Shown here piece by piece: positions 1 through 10,522 of a stretch of DNA of 64,000 bases. Each line of letters opens with the position of its first letter. The stretch's first letter is position 1. Origin of the DNA: Isoetes taiwanensis (taxonomy: Eukaryota; Streptophyta; Lycopodiopsida; Isoetales; Isoetaceae); the NCBI GenBank assembly GCA_021234155.1, contig JAJEKV010000049.1:8962036-9026035 (forward strand), written 5' to 3'. The position numbers were made by a program, and so were the translations under genes. The notes under the pieces are model-generated. The model had not been told where the DNA came from. It was given only the letters and a program-made list of their open reading frames with translations, and ran no database searches.

Positions 1-430
1 ACAAAAATATGCCAAAATAAATTAGAATATGACCAAATATATGTCAAAACATTGCCAAAAAAGTGACAAACATGGCCTAAAATATGTTAAAATAGGTGTC
101 AAAAAGGTGCCAAGACAGCTTGGGTAATTCTTTGACATCTATATTGTCATATTTTAGGTTGTTTTTTGACAATTTAGTGTCATCTAGAGTGTCATATTTT
201 ATATCTATTTTTGTCACTTTTTTGGCAATTCTTTGGCACCTACTATGTCAATTTCAGATGAGTTTTTGTCACTTCTGGCAAGTCTTTGGCACCTATTTTG
301 TCACATTTTAAGTTGTCTTGGCATCTTTTTGACACCTATTTTAACATATTTCAGGCCATGTTTGTCACTTTTTTGGCAATGTTTTGACATATATTTGGTC
401 ATATTCTAATTTATTTTGGCATATTTTTGT
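1..430. repeat. Inverted repeat, 116-bp arms (cut by window edge)
   Basis: Bases 1-116 and 315-430 are near-perfect reverse complements. For example ACAAAAATATGCCAAAATAA at the left edge matches TTATTTTGGCATATTTTTGT at the right. The 198-bp loop (117-314) is made of related words such as TTTGTCACTT, TTTGGCAA and GGCACCTA, so arms and loop share one repeat vocabulary. The structure could be a foldback transposon end or an inverted satellite. The left arm may continue beyond the window. Confidence 0.85.
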
Positions 431-575
431 CATCTATAAACATATTTGGGTAATTTTTTGTCACTTTTTCTAGCAAGTCTTAGTCACATTTTTTACTATT
501 TTAAATCATTTTGTTGACACATTATTATCATCTATTTGGCACATGTGTCTATTTTTTTTAGCAATTTTAATTCAT
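431..575. repeat. Degenerate continuation of the GTCA/GGCA repeat
   Basis: The words TTTTTGTCACTTTTT, AGTCACATTTTTTA and TTTGGCACATGTGTC continue the pattern of the neighbouring inverted repeat at lower fidelity. No ORF is supported here. Confidence 0.5.
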
Positions 576-644
576 AATAATTAGTTCACAATGTCTGAGA
601 AGAATACTGGACATGAATTCTATATGAAACATAGAAGCAATACA

Positions 645-711
645 CATAGAAGCATAGTTCATAATGTCTCAAACGAACGATACGCATAGAAGCATAGTTC
701 ATAATGTCTCA
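645..711. repeat. Two direct copies of a 27-bp word
   Basis: A 27-bp word starting CATAGAAGCATAGTTC occurs at 645-671 and 685-711, a 40-bp period, with a decayed third partial copy after 711. No function is visible. Confidence 0.7.
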
Positions 712-800
712 TAGAAACATAGAAGGATGTCTGAAAAGAACAATACGCATGAATTGTTTACGAAGAAGTTTATGACAAACGAAATAATAAAGATGTTTGA

Positions 801-914
801 TTAAACACTATTAATTTCAACCTCCTCACTGTCAGTACTAGATGTAGTATCTTCACTTCTAGTGCCAGTGCTAGATCCATCGCTTGAACTTCCACTGCTT
901 GATGATTCAGACAT
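801..914 (-). CDS. Small acidic serine-rich ORF, unrecognised
   Basis: A complete 37-codon reading frame runs from ATG (complement of 912-914) to TAA (801-803). It is almost entirely Ser, Asp, Glu, Thr and Gly (starts MSESSSSGSSSDG). Such composition is typical of a disordered acidic tail and can also arise by chance. It may be the last exon or a fragment of a larger gene. No splice partner, promoter or homologue can be named. Confidence 0.2.
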   Translation of the reverse strand: MSESSSSGSSSDGSSTGTRSEDTTSSTDSEEVEINSV

Positions 915-1080
915 ATCCAACTACATAGGAAAAAAAATAACTTATATGGCTACAATATTAAAAGTTATCAACATCTCCCCGCTCTAAAGGGTTGTTTGGG
1001 GAAAAAACCGTGACAAGAATAGGCTTACTGTCAAACTGTACAAATACAAAAAGAAATATAGACACAGATATGTACATGTA

Positions 1081-1956
1081 TCAGGTAAGTGCCAGAGGAC
1101 CGAGCTGATCTCGGCGATCCATGATCTCTTGAATGTATGAACCCAACCTCCGTACCAAGCTCATGCTCAGCATCTCATGCAGGGGCTGGCCAGGATGGAC
1201 CAGCTCAGCATAGCGTATCCGAATGTTATCATATGCCGAACAACCATGAAGGATGTGGCATTCGTCTTCCACATCTCCAACCTGGTAGCGTTCACAAAGC
1301 CTCTCCTGACATAGCTCCCCAACCCATCTTCCTGTCTCCATCTGGAGATGGTGTGCACACATGTGCAGATAGAGGCAATGGATTTGTGCCTTTTCATGGG
1401 TAGATGAGTGCGCAGGTAGCATTGCGGGCCCCACTCCAACCTGGGATTTATGTGGCATTGATAGTGTGCCGTCTTGACCTGTTCAGGGGTGCTGGCATCC
1501 CATAGCTTACTGAGGAGGCTCTTAGGCATTGAGGCCCCATTGCCATAGTGTAAGCGAGGTGAGGGAGACAAGTATCGTCCATGCTGACCACCTTCTGGAA
1601 GTAGACGATGTGTCTGTCAAGGGCCCCTCTTTGAAGAGGCAAGAAACCTGTTTCCTGCAACAGTATCTGGTATGGGACTGTGGACTTCACCCCTAGGGCT
1701 CGTGCCAAGAAAGCTTTCTGCACCTTCTCCAAGTCATTCCAAGAATCACTGGGCTCCAGACCTCGACCTCGTACAAAAGCACAGGTTCTACTAGCACCTG
1801 TGATTGGTGGGCCCAATCATACAAGTCCGCCTTGTGGCTATTGTTCTCCATTGCATAGAGTGCCTTCCAACCTACTGCGGCCCCCAGCCGGATGGAATTG
1901 TCCCAGTTCATGGCCGACGGGAACTCCACCCCCAAATATTTGTAAATGGACACCAC
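1081..1956 (-). pseudogene. LINE 3' domain (post-RT region with Cys/His motif), broken
   Basis: Overlapping minus-strand frames carry the C-terminal LINE region. They include a stretch related to YEVEVWSPVI..W..LEKVQKAFLARALG, which recurs in copy 4 at 60386-60592. Near the end lies a Cys/His-rich segment (EDECHILHGCSAYDNIRIRY) like the terminal zinc-binding motif of LINE proteins. At least three frame changes are needed to read through. Confidence 0.7.
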
Positions 1957-1998
1957 TTCAACATTTTGGCCACGATAAGTGAGGATTAGAGGCGTTGG

Positions 1999-2837
1999 CT
2001 AACATGCGAACGCTACCAGAACTACCTTGGTTTTGGCTAAGATGACGCGCATGTCAGTCACCTGGTAAAATGTGTCCAGGGCATCGAGATGGCGTTGCAT
2101 GTCTGCCTGAGTGTGTGTTAGAAGGTCTATATCGTCAGTATAGATCAGCCGCCTGATGATCTGTTGTAGGAGGTGAGCCCCAGTGCCTCCATTATCAGCG
2201 AGCCATCTCTCCAGCTGATCAATATACAGGCCAAATAGTGTGGGAGAGAGAGGGCATCCCTGGCGGACCCCGATACTGCTCTCGAATGGTTGGCCACTAG
2301 TTGCAGCCGGCTGGTGCATGTCTCATATAACTGTACACCGGGTTTTGCAGTTCGGCAGAGACGTCTAGCTGCTGCACCCTTGCCCACAGCTTTTCCCGAG
2401 GCACAATGTCAAAAGCCTTGGCGAAGTCTTAAGCAAAAATACAGATCTTGCAATGTGAAGATATGATCTATGGTTGAGTGCCTCGGCTTGAAACCTGCCT
2501 CTGTGAGTGCCCGCTGCTTCTGCCCATCCTGTCAACTGTCGCTCGACGATCCCGACGAGGAGCTTTGTGGGTAATTGGCCGGGCAATGCGGGTCTCCTGC
2601 CTTGTAGATTGGGACAACCCTGCTAGTGGTCCATTGCAGGGGAAAACCTTCCCGCAATGCCTTGTTGAACATGTCGGTCAGTACCAGTGCCATGGATGGT
2701 CCTGCCCACTTGAGTAACTCTGCCTGCATGCCATCAAGGTCTGGTGCTTTTCCATTGACTAGATATTGCAGCCCCTGTGTTACCTCCGCCTTTGTGATTT
2801 CTAGTACTAGGCCCTGCTGGGGGGTAATGCTGCCCAT
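1999..2837 (-). pseudogene. LINE reverse transcriptase, frameshifted
   Basis: In order, the frames show VNGKAPDLDGMQAELLKW (RT finger), VVPIYKAGD, then SSIGVRQGCPLSPTLFGLYI and the active-site loop RLIYTDDIDLL. The usual YADD box is YTDD here. The palm Asp block around 2380-2450 is in another frame and damaged. Copy 2 preserves YADD, so the YTDD change is specific to this copy. An active enzyme would synthesise cDNA from LINE RNA at the target site; this one cannot be translated. Confidence 0.85.
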
Positions 2838-3167
2838 GCACCCTCAGGGTTGTAGAGCTACTGTAGGTATTGCCCTCACTAGTCTGGAGTGATGTTTATT
2901 GTAGGCAGCACTGGCCCCCTGAGCACTCTCCGTCAGAAGGTCCTGGAATGACGTTCTAGGAGGAAGAACATTTCCTGTTGATGGGCTGCAATGTACCTGG
3001 CCTTTCTAGCCTTAAGGAAAGTACGGTATTGCTTGACTGCATTTGAGCGTAGAGCGGGTCTGTGACTTAACAGAGCCAGCATTTGCATTCTTTGCACTCG
3101 GCATCAAACCACTGGTTACGCGAAAAGGTCGTAGCTCTCGAGGTTTGCCGGGGTGACTTCTCCCAAA

Positions 3168-4070
3168 TCACCTCTCCGCAGTAGCCCCGAGGATTTCATT
3201 GAGTCTGCCTGCCTGCTGCTCCAGCGTTGAGCATTGTGAGATGCTTTCCAGATCCTCCGTAAGCATCTGGGAGTAAGTAGGAGCGCGCTCATAGTCCAGT
3301 CTGACCTGGGGCATACGCAAAGGTATTGGATAGGCGTCTAGGGCAACCCGCCAAGCCAGCTGCAAGTAGAGCGGCAGGTGGTCTGAGTCCACCTCCTCAT
3401 CCCTACTAGCTGTTTCCACTTGAAAATATCTGACGAGGTGCATGTCTTGCTCAGCCACCAAAACATAGTCTACAATGCTGGACCCACCTCCTTGGTTCTC
3501 CTGCGTGCAAGTGTGCTGGCTGGAGGACGGCTACTGTGCTAGCCCATTGCAAATCACTAGGTCAAAGATACTGCAGAGCAGCAATAACTGCCTCCCATAG
3601 CGCGAGACCTGAATGTCAGCTGATGCCCGTGGCCAAGCTCCTTCTGAAGGGCTCAGCTGCAATACATCATCTGTCAGAGGGTCAAATCTCATCTGCTGTT
3701 CCGTGCCAGTGCAGGCATTGAAGTCTCCAACGAGCATGATCCTACCCTCCTGCTTGTGCTGTTGTATGTCATCGTATAGATTGACATAGGGCTCCAACCT
3801 ATCCACACCCGGATGGTTGTGATAGAAGTTGCTCTTGGCATGTGGGAAGTAGCAGGCCGCCACAAAGAGAGGGCTACCACTGCAATTCTGCACGCGCACC
3901 CACAGGTACCTGCCTGTCTTGCGCGGGAAAACTAACTGTGCCAGGGTTGTCCCGTAGTAGCAGGAAACTCCTCCGTATCCTCGCTTTCCTGTGCATTCAT
4001 TGAAGACAGAGTAGCGTTGGTATCCTGGCAAGTCGAGTAGTCTATGTTCAACATGCTCCCAAGTTTCCAT
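3168..4070 (-). pseudogene. LINE apurinic/apyrimidinic-type endonuclease, broken
   Basis: Two minus-strand frames (3531-4070 and 3168-3461) form an EEP-fold nuclease. Visible words are RYLWVRVQNC, GRIMLVGDFNACTG (catalytic GDFNA block), SRYGRQLLLLC and DSDHLPLYLQL (catalytic SDHxPL block). A frame break near 3465-3530 separates the last two. This domain nicks the target in LINE retrotransposition. Confidence 0.8.
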
Positions 4071-4620
4071 GAGGAAGATGAGGTCCGTATTGCTGGCAGC
4101 TGAGTTGAAACTGTCTCCCTTCTGCCATGGGAAGCCCCGACAATTTCAAGAGACCATGAGTAAGCACAAGCTGGCAGGAGCTGCAGCAGTAGATTTGGCG
4201 GTGGCAGCACAAGGGGTGGTGGTAGAGGTGGAGGCAGCATGTTGGCATGTTTGCAGTGGCAGGTGAGGCCATTATAGCAGGATGTGCAGCTAGGGTCACA
4301 GCAGAAGGGCCTCGAGAGTTTGAGGTGTCTGCATCAGCATTAGGTGGCCTGAAGATCTGCATCCTTCCACGGACCAGCCCTGCTACGCGTCCCTGTTTGT
4401 GGACACTCTTGACTTTCTCCAACTCATGCCTACGGTCCTCCTGCCATGCCGGAGTCAGATCCCGGTCCATGTACAAGGCAGTCCCCTTCAACTACCTGCC
4501 TTGGTGCAGGATGGCTGCTCGTTCTTGTATGTCCCTGACTGTGAAGATGACTACCGGGGGACGTTCAGGGCACTGGGCCCCATGAGTGTCGCCCTAACAA
4601 TGTGTATCATCCAGGCCAGG
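4048..4620 (-). pseudogene. LINE ORF1-like RNA-binding segment
   Basis: The minus strand reads VVIFTVRDIQERAAILHQGR, then LKGTALYMDRDLTPAWQEDR with a basic tail. This is the layout of the ORF1p RNA-binding region found in LINEs (phrase 'YMDRDLTPAxQEDR'). It lies directly 5' of the endonuclease. The frame is interrupted. Confidence 0.6.
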
Positions 4621-4789
4621 ATCTGTGTTTGGAGTTGGTTGATGAGGTGCTCTCCTGCCTCCTATGTCAAGCCGCGCACCACCACATTGTGCTCCTGCGT
4701 TTCCGCTCCTAGAACTCTGAGGTGGTCGGGCTCGTGGTGGCAGCTGCATTCGCTGTTTGCAATGTGCGGGGCGTGGGTTGTGGCCTGTA

Positions 4790-5060
4790 GAAGAACTTAG
4801 AATACTTTCCCCGCATGTTCGAGGAAGTTGGAAGTTGGAAAATGCACAACCAAATGCAAGTGATAATGCAAGTGTTGAATTGATAAAGATACAAGACAGA
4901 TGAATGGTCAAAGTAGAATGCGGATCCTTTTCTGAAGAACCAGAGATGCAAGAATATAGTGGGTTATGTCAGGTCTAAAAATGCAATCTAAGAAAGAAAA
5001 ACGGGAGGAACCATTCTAAGAGATTTTTCATCTCTCAACAAAATGAGGTTACCAACAGTT
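4790..5060 (+). pseudogene. 3' fragment of unrecognised gene X (copy A0)
   Basis: These 270 bases are about 93% identical by eye to 7914-8183 inside segment A. Both contain GTTGGAAGTTGGAAAATGCA and GAACCAGAGATGCAAGAATA. The fragment is sandwiched between the 5' end of LINE copy 1 and the 5' end of LINE copy 2. In this copy the segment reads through a different start and ends at the same TAA as its relative. No protein family was recognised. Confidence 0.75.
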
Positions 5061-5669
5061 TTCTCCCTTACCGTCGAGGACAGCAGGAACCATCGGCAGG
5101 ACCTGTACTGCTGTTTTGTGGACTTTGCAAAAGCTTTCGACACAGTACCCCGGGAAAAGTTGTGGGCGAGATTGCACCATCTGGGGCTCCCTATGGATCT
5201 GCAGAACGCAGTGTACAAACTGTACGAGAGCTGCACGGGCCGCATGCAATCGGAAGGACAGTCATTTTCCAGTAGCATTGGAGTCAGACAAGGTTGTCCT
5301 CTCTCACCCACACTCTTTGGACTTTACATTGACCAGTTGGAAGTCTGGCTTGCTGCCAATGGGGGATCGGTATCACCGGTATTTGCACTGTGTCATCCGG
5401 CAGACTCATCTATGCGGATGATGTGGACCTCTTGGCCCATACACCGAGGGCATGCAGCACATCTAGATGCCACGGACACATTCTCCCCAGCGACGGATAT
5501 GTGTGTCAACCCCGCCAAGACTAAGGTGGTCCTCATATCCTCCTCCGTCATCCGGCACCTCCCGGCTCACTTATCGGGGGCGATGGTAGAGGTCACACCC
5601 GGCTACAAGTACACGGGGTGGAATTTCCGTCCTCAATGTATTGGGATGCATCCATTAAGCCTTCGGTGA
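5043..5669 (+). pseudogene. LINE copy 2 reverse transcriptase fragment
   Basis: The longest open frame covers the RT palm from FVDFAKAFDTV to the turn motif VRQGCPLSPTLFGLYIDQLE. It then loses frame before the YADD box and regains sense around NPAKTKVVLISSSV. The first ~18 bases belong to the host fragment of X, not to the LINE. Confidence 0.75.
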
Positions 5670-6712
5670 CCGCAGTTGGAAGACGCCAGTAGCAATGCAA
5701 AACAATAGTCACAGGCAGAGTTGTATGACTGGGGCCACCAAATCCACATTTGTTCCGAGGCAATGGTGGAGCCAGATTCTTACGTATGGGGTTAGAGGTG
5801 TGGGGCCCAAATGTCTTTGGCGACTTGGAACGACTTAGAGCAGGTCCGTAAGGCATTTTTGACGCGGGCACTTGTGGTCAAGCCCTCGGGTTCCATATCA
5901 AATCTTGTTGCGGAGACATGATTACGCTTTACTGCATGATGAGCCCTGCGACTTCGGGGGCTTGTTGGAAGGACAAAGAGAGCCCGGTGGCTGGGGCGTT
6001 GGAACGTAGACGCACATAGGTGCATCCAGGTGCACCACGCGCCCGGCCGGATAGGCCGAGGGGTACTTGGACTCTTGTTTCTGGGGAAGCTCGGGACCAC
6101 CATGCTCGGAGCGGTAAAGGTGGCACACTACAAACAAAGACATAAACCCCACCCCGGTTCGAGGCCCACGGCTCTACCTGCATTCTCGGTTGCCCATGAA
6201 GAAGTGCGGGGATCATGGCGCGTCCATTCAACAGGGCCCACCGCCTTCGGCTTGAGACGGGTCTGGGTTGGAGAGCCGCCCGGGACGGGCTTTTTGTCGT
6301 CGTTGCCCGGCCGGGGTTGTTGAGGATGAAAGCCATGCCTTCCGTGAGCTGTCCAACCTATAGTCGATTCGGCTCGCTACATTCTCTTGGTGCGACCTGG
6401 TTCCCGCCCTCACCTGACGCTACTCGGTCTTGTGCGCCGTCAGTTCGATCCCTTGGCTCCTACCTTCAGGAGGTTTTGGATCTGCAGACTCACCTCCGCC
6501 CCCGGGCGCCTACCTAAGGTGCCGAGAATTTCTGTGTATATGTATATTTGTACAGCTGCCAGCAGGCTTGTTGCTGCGATGGTTTTTCCCTCCTAAGGGG
6601 TTAATCCGGGTAGCAACGGGCTTGCTGCACCCGTGTAATTTGGGTCCCATAGGCCGATTGGCCTCCACGGACGATAAAAGAACCTTCCTTCCTTCCTTCC
6701 TTCCTTCCTTAG
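5061..6712 (+). mobile_element. LINE family 1, copy 2 (5'-truncated)
   Basis: It starts inside the reverse transcriptase. FVDFAKAFDTVPREKLWARL holds the first catalytic Asp. SSIGVRQGCPLSPTLFGLYI follows, and LIYADDVDLLAHT (the YADD box) lies one frame away at about 5407-5445. The 3' domain decays through 5700-6520. The 3' end carries the family word GGGTCCCATAGGCCGATTGG (6643-6662) and GACGATAAA, followed by a CCTT microsatellite tail. The host sequence resumes at AGCTTTGAAAACCC (6711). The 5' truncation is usual for LINEs. Confidence 0.85.
6688..6711. repeat. (CCTT)n microsatellite, LINE tail
   Basis: About five and a half CCTT units follow the LINE 3' word GACGATAAAAGAA. Copy 3 ends in a (TATTC)n tail at the same place, so a short tandem tail rather than poly-A seems typical of this LINE family. 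Confidence 0.85.
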
Positions 6713-6943
6713 CTTTGAAAACCCATCCCAAAAAAACTATTTTTGATTAAAACCTTATTTTCCAATCAAAATTTTATAAAGAGCATTTGCAAACGTTTCA
6801 CGTGATCACGAAAACATTTCTATATTATAATGTTTTGATGTGTGTCGTGGAGCCCTAGATCGGGTGCCCCAGGTTGACTCTTTGAACGGATGGCAAGGAT
6901 CAGTAAAAAAAGGGCAAAAGGGCTTAAGGTTTTTTAAGGGCAG

Positions 6944-8240
6944 CAGGTTTCTAGCAAGGGGTTCTGGCACTCGGCTATGGCTATCAGACCTTGTGATTTA
7001 AGGAGCTTTGTGAGCTACGGAGCTATGCCTAAGCCCCAGCAACAACCGTGGCCTATGTGCAATTGCTTAGGCACAAACCACAAGCAAATTAAGAAAGCTT
7101 TCTAGCTATGTTTCAATTCTGGCTTCAATTTCCTTTAAGAGAAATGCCAAGTTCTGTAGTCAGAATTCCAAATCTACACTTAATGGGAAGGATTTATATA
7201 AGGTCTACATGATCTTTGGTATGATGCAGCACATTCGAATTTATGGAGAATGATTCACATAAGCTCCATGCTATCATCTGCATGTTGCAACACAGACATA
7301 CTGTAAGGCGCTTTTGCTTTTACATGGGGGTGTTGGCAGTGGATTGGAGCATATATATGATGAAGCAGAGGGCTTCGAGGCTTCTTGAACCTGGGCTAAC
7401 TCGAATTGAGCTAGAAACAGTTATAAAAAAATGCTCTTCTTCTATTCTATGACAAGGTTTGGAAGAAAAACTGAAAGAGCTTGAGGTTGATATGGATGAT
7501 TTGGAAAGAAACTTTTTGTCGCCTTTTGATCCGTTGTCCACACTCTATCCCGCGCAAAGATTCTACATTTCTCAGCTTTCATTTCCTATCTAAATTTGTT
7601 TCCATGAACTGTTTGGGAGAATCTGAACTATATAGAGTTTTCTTTCCTTCTAAAAGTAAAGTGATTTTAAGCGCATAAATGAATTTTTGGAAGAACATGG
7701 AATACAACGTGAGAAACTAATGGGATGAACTTCTGCCAACCTTAATAGGATGTAGTTAGAAAAGCAATTGGTATTGATTTTATAGGAGAAAACAAAGGGT
7801 TATTCCATGAGGCCAATGCTCTGCAAGAAAGTTTAGATTCTGTGGAAGATGATATTGAACAGAAGCTTGACTTTCAAAGTATACTTGAGATCCTAGCTAG
7901 ACAATTATTGGGAGAAGAACTTAAAATACTTTCCCGGCATGTTGGAGGAAGTTGGAAGTTGGAAAATGCACAACCAAGTGCAAGTGATAATGCAAGTGTT
8001 GAATTGAAAAATATACAAGACAGATGCACAGTCAAAGTAGAATTCGGATCCTTTTTTGAAGAACCAGAGATGCAAGAATATAGTGGGTTATGTCAGGTCT
8101 AAAAAGACAATCCAAGAAAGGAAAAAAGGGAGGAACCATTCTATGAGATTTTTCATCTCTCAACGAAATGAGGTTACGAACAGTAAACCGAAGGCTAGCC
8201 AGGATGGAGCCAATAAGAAAACTTAACAACAGATCTAGAT
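6944..8240 (+). pseudogene. Unrecognised gene X, copy A, decayed
   Basis: Three copies in the window share this sequence, so it is a real former gene or element. Short coding-like runs in shifting frames are ALGYGYQS-type (6975 on), DLYKVYMIFGM (7192-7225), SRLLEPGLTRIELETVIKKC (7366-7435), EEKLKELEVDMDDLERNFLS (7463-7522) and EDDIEQKLDFQSILEILARQ (7845-7904). The last two look helical and charged. Frame changes and stops are frequent. I do not recognise the family. Copy B keeps the first block open for 112 codons. Confidence 0.55.
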
Positions 8241-9618
8241 CTCTTCAATAGCTTAAGGTGAGCAGCTTTTCCTGTAAAATTCTATAAAATTCTGGACATT
8301 ACTAATTTAATAAAGAATATTATTCTTTAACATCCTATCTTTGATTCATTGTATTTTGCAGGCTGCAGGGTGTGCCTGAAGATATCGAACATAGAGAATA
8401 GGTAGTTTTTTTTTATCTTGGATAGCAATTTCTGAGAATTATTGCTTCATGTGTATGTTGATTGGTCGGTTGCTCACAGGTTGCTTACAGTGGAACTGGA
8501 GCTCAGGATTTGCTCGAGGCAATTGACTTTCTAATTATCCAGATTTAGCATCGCATTAGCTTTTACATGAAGGCCAGAGATTCTTTGAATGGAATTTTGT
8601 AACCAACAAAAAGTACATTCCTCTTTAAAACCATCATGCAATATACAGACGTATTATGCCAGTACCTATAGACTAAGAAGGCATCAACATGAATTTTCAT
8701 GATTCTGGGAAGAACTTTGAGCAGCTACACCGGGTTCCAACGCTTAATTCTCATTGATTTGTAATTTTAACTATGGATATTTGGCTTACGCACATTGATG
8801 TATTATTATCGCCGACCTTGAATTCCAAGCATCTACATCAACATTTGTAGTAATTTGATCATTTTATAGAGTCACCTAAACTTGATGTTGCTAGACACTT
8901 TTCAAGCTATAATGTTAGATACTTAGGTACATCCAATATTAGGTACTCATATCACTACTATTTTAGGTACATTTAGATTTATAGGCGTGACTAGAAGCCT
9001 TTGTGTCTTAACATGGCCCTAAGTTAAATAAATGCTTAATCCATCAAAAAATAAAATAAAATGTCCAACATTGGTACGTCATTGGTAAATTTTATAAAGA
9101 AGGGAACAACAATGACTTGCAAGGCTTTGTGTCTTAACAAGCCCTAAACATAGTGCTTAATCCACCAAAAAATAAAATTAGATATCCAACATTGGTAAAT
9201 TTTATAGAGAAGGGACCAACAGTCTATCAGCTATTTAATGAGGCCCTTAAACCTTTAGCAAATATATTCCTTAAATTCATGTACAACTTAATAAATTAAG
9301 CAGATTACATGAGCTTTTAAGCAACAATTCTAACCAAATTCTAGGTCAGTAATTTCTTACTATTCTACTTAAATTGCAGCTTTAAACTCGTGATTGACTC
9401 TTGATTGGATGTATGGAATTATAAATGTTGATACATGTCCTTTAACATGACTCTGATTAGGTCTATGAAATTATGAATGTGGGTCTTATGATATGGATGT
9501 AGGTCTTGTGGGTTTCACTATCATGATAATAGAAACTAGGACTTGTTCCACAAAAGAGAATAAGAACTAGAAGGAAGCAATAGTAATTGATGTTGCAATT
9601 GAGGTTCTAAATTAGACT
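8241..9618. other. Gene-free spacer of segment A
   Basis: No coding signal is visible. The part 8550-9400 is homologous to 38600-40460 (inverted), and 9400-9618 to 32010-32300 (inverted). Inside is a locally repeated pair of ~90-bp words (9060-9130 and 9180-9240, around CCAACATTGG and GGTAAATTTTATA). Confidence 0.7.
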
Positions 9619-9745
9619 ATAGGTGAAGGGACTGGGTGCAAATATCGTTACCCTGGTTTTGGTGATTCCATCGTGGTGAATACTTTCCCGCGGAATCACA
9701 GACCCTCCGGCAACGGGATCCGTTCTGGAGGGCCCGTTGTCCGTA

Positions 9746-9762
9746 CCTGACAATGTCAGGTG
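9746..9762. repeat. Hairpin ACCTGACAATGTCAGGT in MULE left end
   Basis: A perfect 8-bp stem with a one-base centre lies in the left subterminal region. The right end carries the related word GCCTGTCAGGTACGG near 11452. Confidence 0.6.
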
Positions 9763-10172
9763 TACCTTCTGATGGATCCCAGCCATCCGTCTGTAGGGTC
9801 CATCCTGGCCGTCCGTTTTATACCTTCCGGCAGAATCACATTTGTCAAATACCGCCGGACAGAATCACAGCTCTGTTATTCCATGCGACGGAATCACCAT
9901 CCAGAATAATCCAGAATATTCCAGTAAAAATTCAAATTTTTTACGTCCTATTCTTTGTTCTTGTGGAAGGTGTTTCACCTAGTGCCGGCTATGGCGGCTT
10001 GCTCCGGCGATGGCGCCTCTTCCAATACAATCCCGCGAAATTTTTGGCATCGAATGTTCTTGAAATAAGGCCTCCAAACTTTAGAAAAAGGGCATGGTTT
10101 CAGCAAATCCGGCATGGGTTCAGCAGGATTTATGCACGTTCAACAAATCCGCAAAAGGGCATGGGTTCGTGA
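9753..10172 (+). other. Long ORF inside MULE, probably fortuitous
   Basis: A 139-codon frame spans the left subterminal repeats and the start of the cargo. Its first half translates simple subterminal repeats, and the second half overlaps the repeated GGGCATGG(T/G)TTC words. No family was recognised. It could be translated, but the composition argues against a conserved protein. Confidence 0.2.
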
Positions 10173-10235
10173 GGGTTTCGGCATGATTTCAAAGAAATCC
10201 GCAAAAGGGCATGGGTTACGCAAATCGGCATGGTT
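10085..10235. repeat. Cargo tandem words AAATCCGCAAAAGGGCATGG
   Basis: Imperfect repeats of AAAAGGGCATGG(G)TT, CAAATCCG and GGCATG(A/G)TTTCA occur about five times in 150 bp within the MULE interior. Their period is irregular at roughly 25-45 bp. Confidence 0.6.
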
Positions 10236-10387
10236 TCATCGGGTTTATGGCGAAAAACTTCGAACCCGGGCTGTCAAAACCGGTGGAATGCTCTGTTCTT
10301 CTTGATTGGAGGCTAGATGTCCCTTTCTTTTTCTACTTATTTTTTCTTCACTCGTAGCTCAAATCCGGTGAATCTGCCTCCATAGCC

Positions 10388-10522
10388 ATGGCACACAACA
10401 CCTTATTCTCTCTCTTCCTCTTCTTAGCCCCCTTTTTTCTTTTTCACGCTTCCTCCCGCTTGCTTCATCCCCTTTTTTCTGGATCGTTTGATTATTTCGG
10501 TCTTCTTTGGAGTTTTTTCTAA
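10388..10522 (+). CDS. 44-codon ORF with signal-peptide-like start, in MULE cargo
   Basis: The frame starts MAHNTLFSLFLFLAPFFLFH, a short polar start followed by a strongly hydrophobic core, which is how plant secretory signal peptides look. It continues with ASSRLL and stops at 10520-10522. It could be a captured first exon of a host gene (Pack-MULE cargo). A pyrimidine-rich strand also produces Leu/Phe runs by chance, so confidence is low. Confidence 0.3.
   Translation: MAHNTLFSLFLFLAPFFLFHASSRLLHPLFSGSFDYFGLLWSFF

Larger units (their letters stand above)
985..4789 (-). mobile_element. Decayed non-LTR retrotransposon (LINE family 1, copy 1)
   Basis: Read on the minus strand, this stretch has the LINE order: an ORF1-like RNA-binding piece, an apurinic-type endonuclease, a reverse transcriptase and a 3' domain. 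Frame changes and stops break it many times, so it is non-functional. The 3' part resembles copies at 5061-6712, 38858-39866 and 59714-60625. The shared final 3' word GGGTCCCATAGGCC is absent here, so the copy is clipped near 985. Its 5' end abuts a fragment of gene X at 4790. The family is not L1-like in its RT signature (RQGCPLSPTLFGLYIDQLE). Confidence 0.85.

Noticed and set aside
1137-1403. Plus-strand open frames at 1.1-4.8 kb
   Set aside because: They are antisense shadows of the minus-strand LINE and have no domain of their own.
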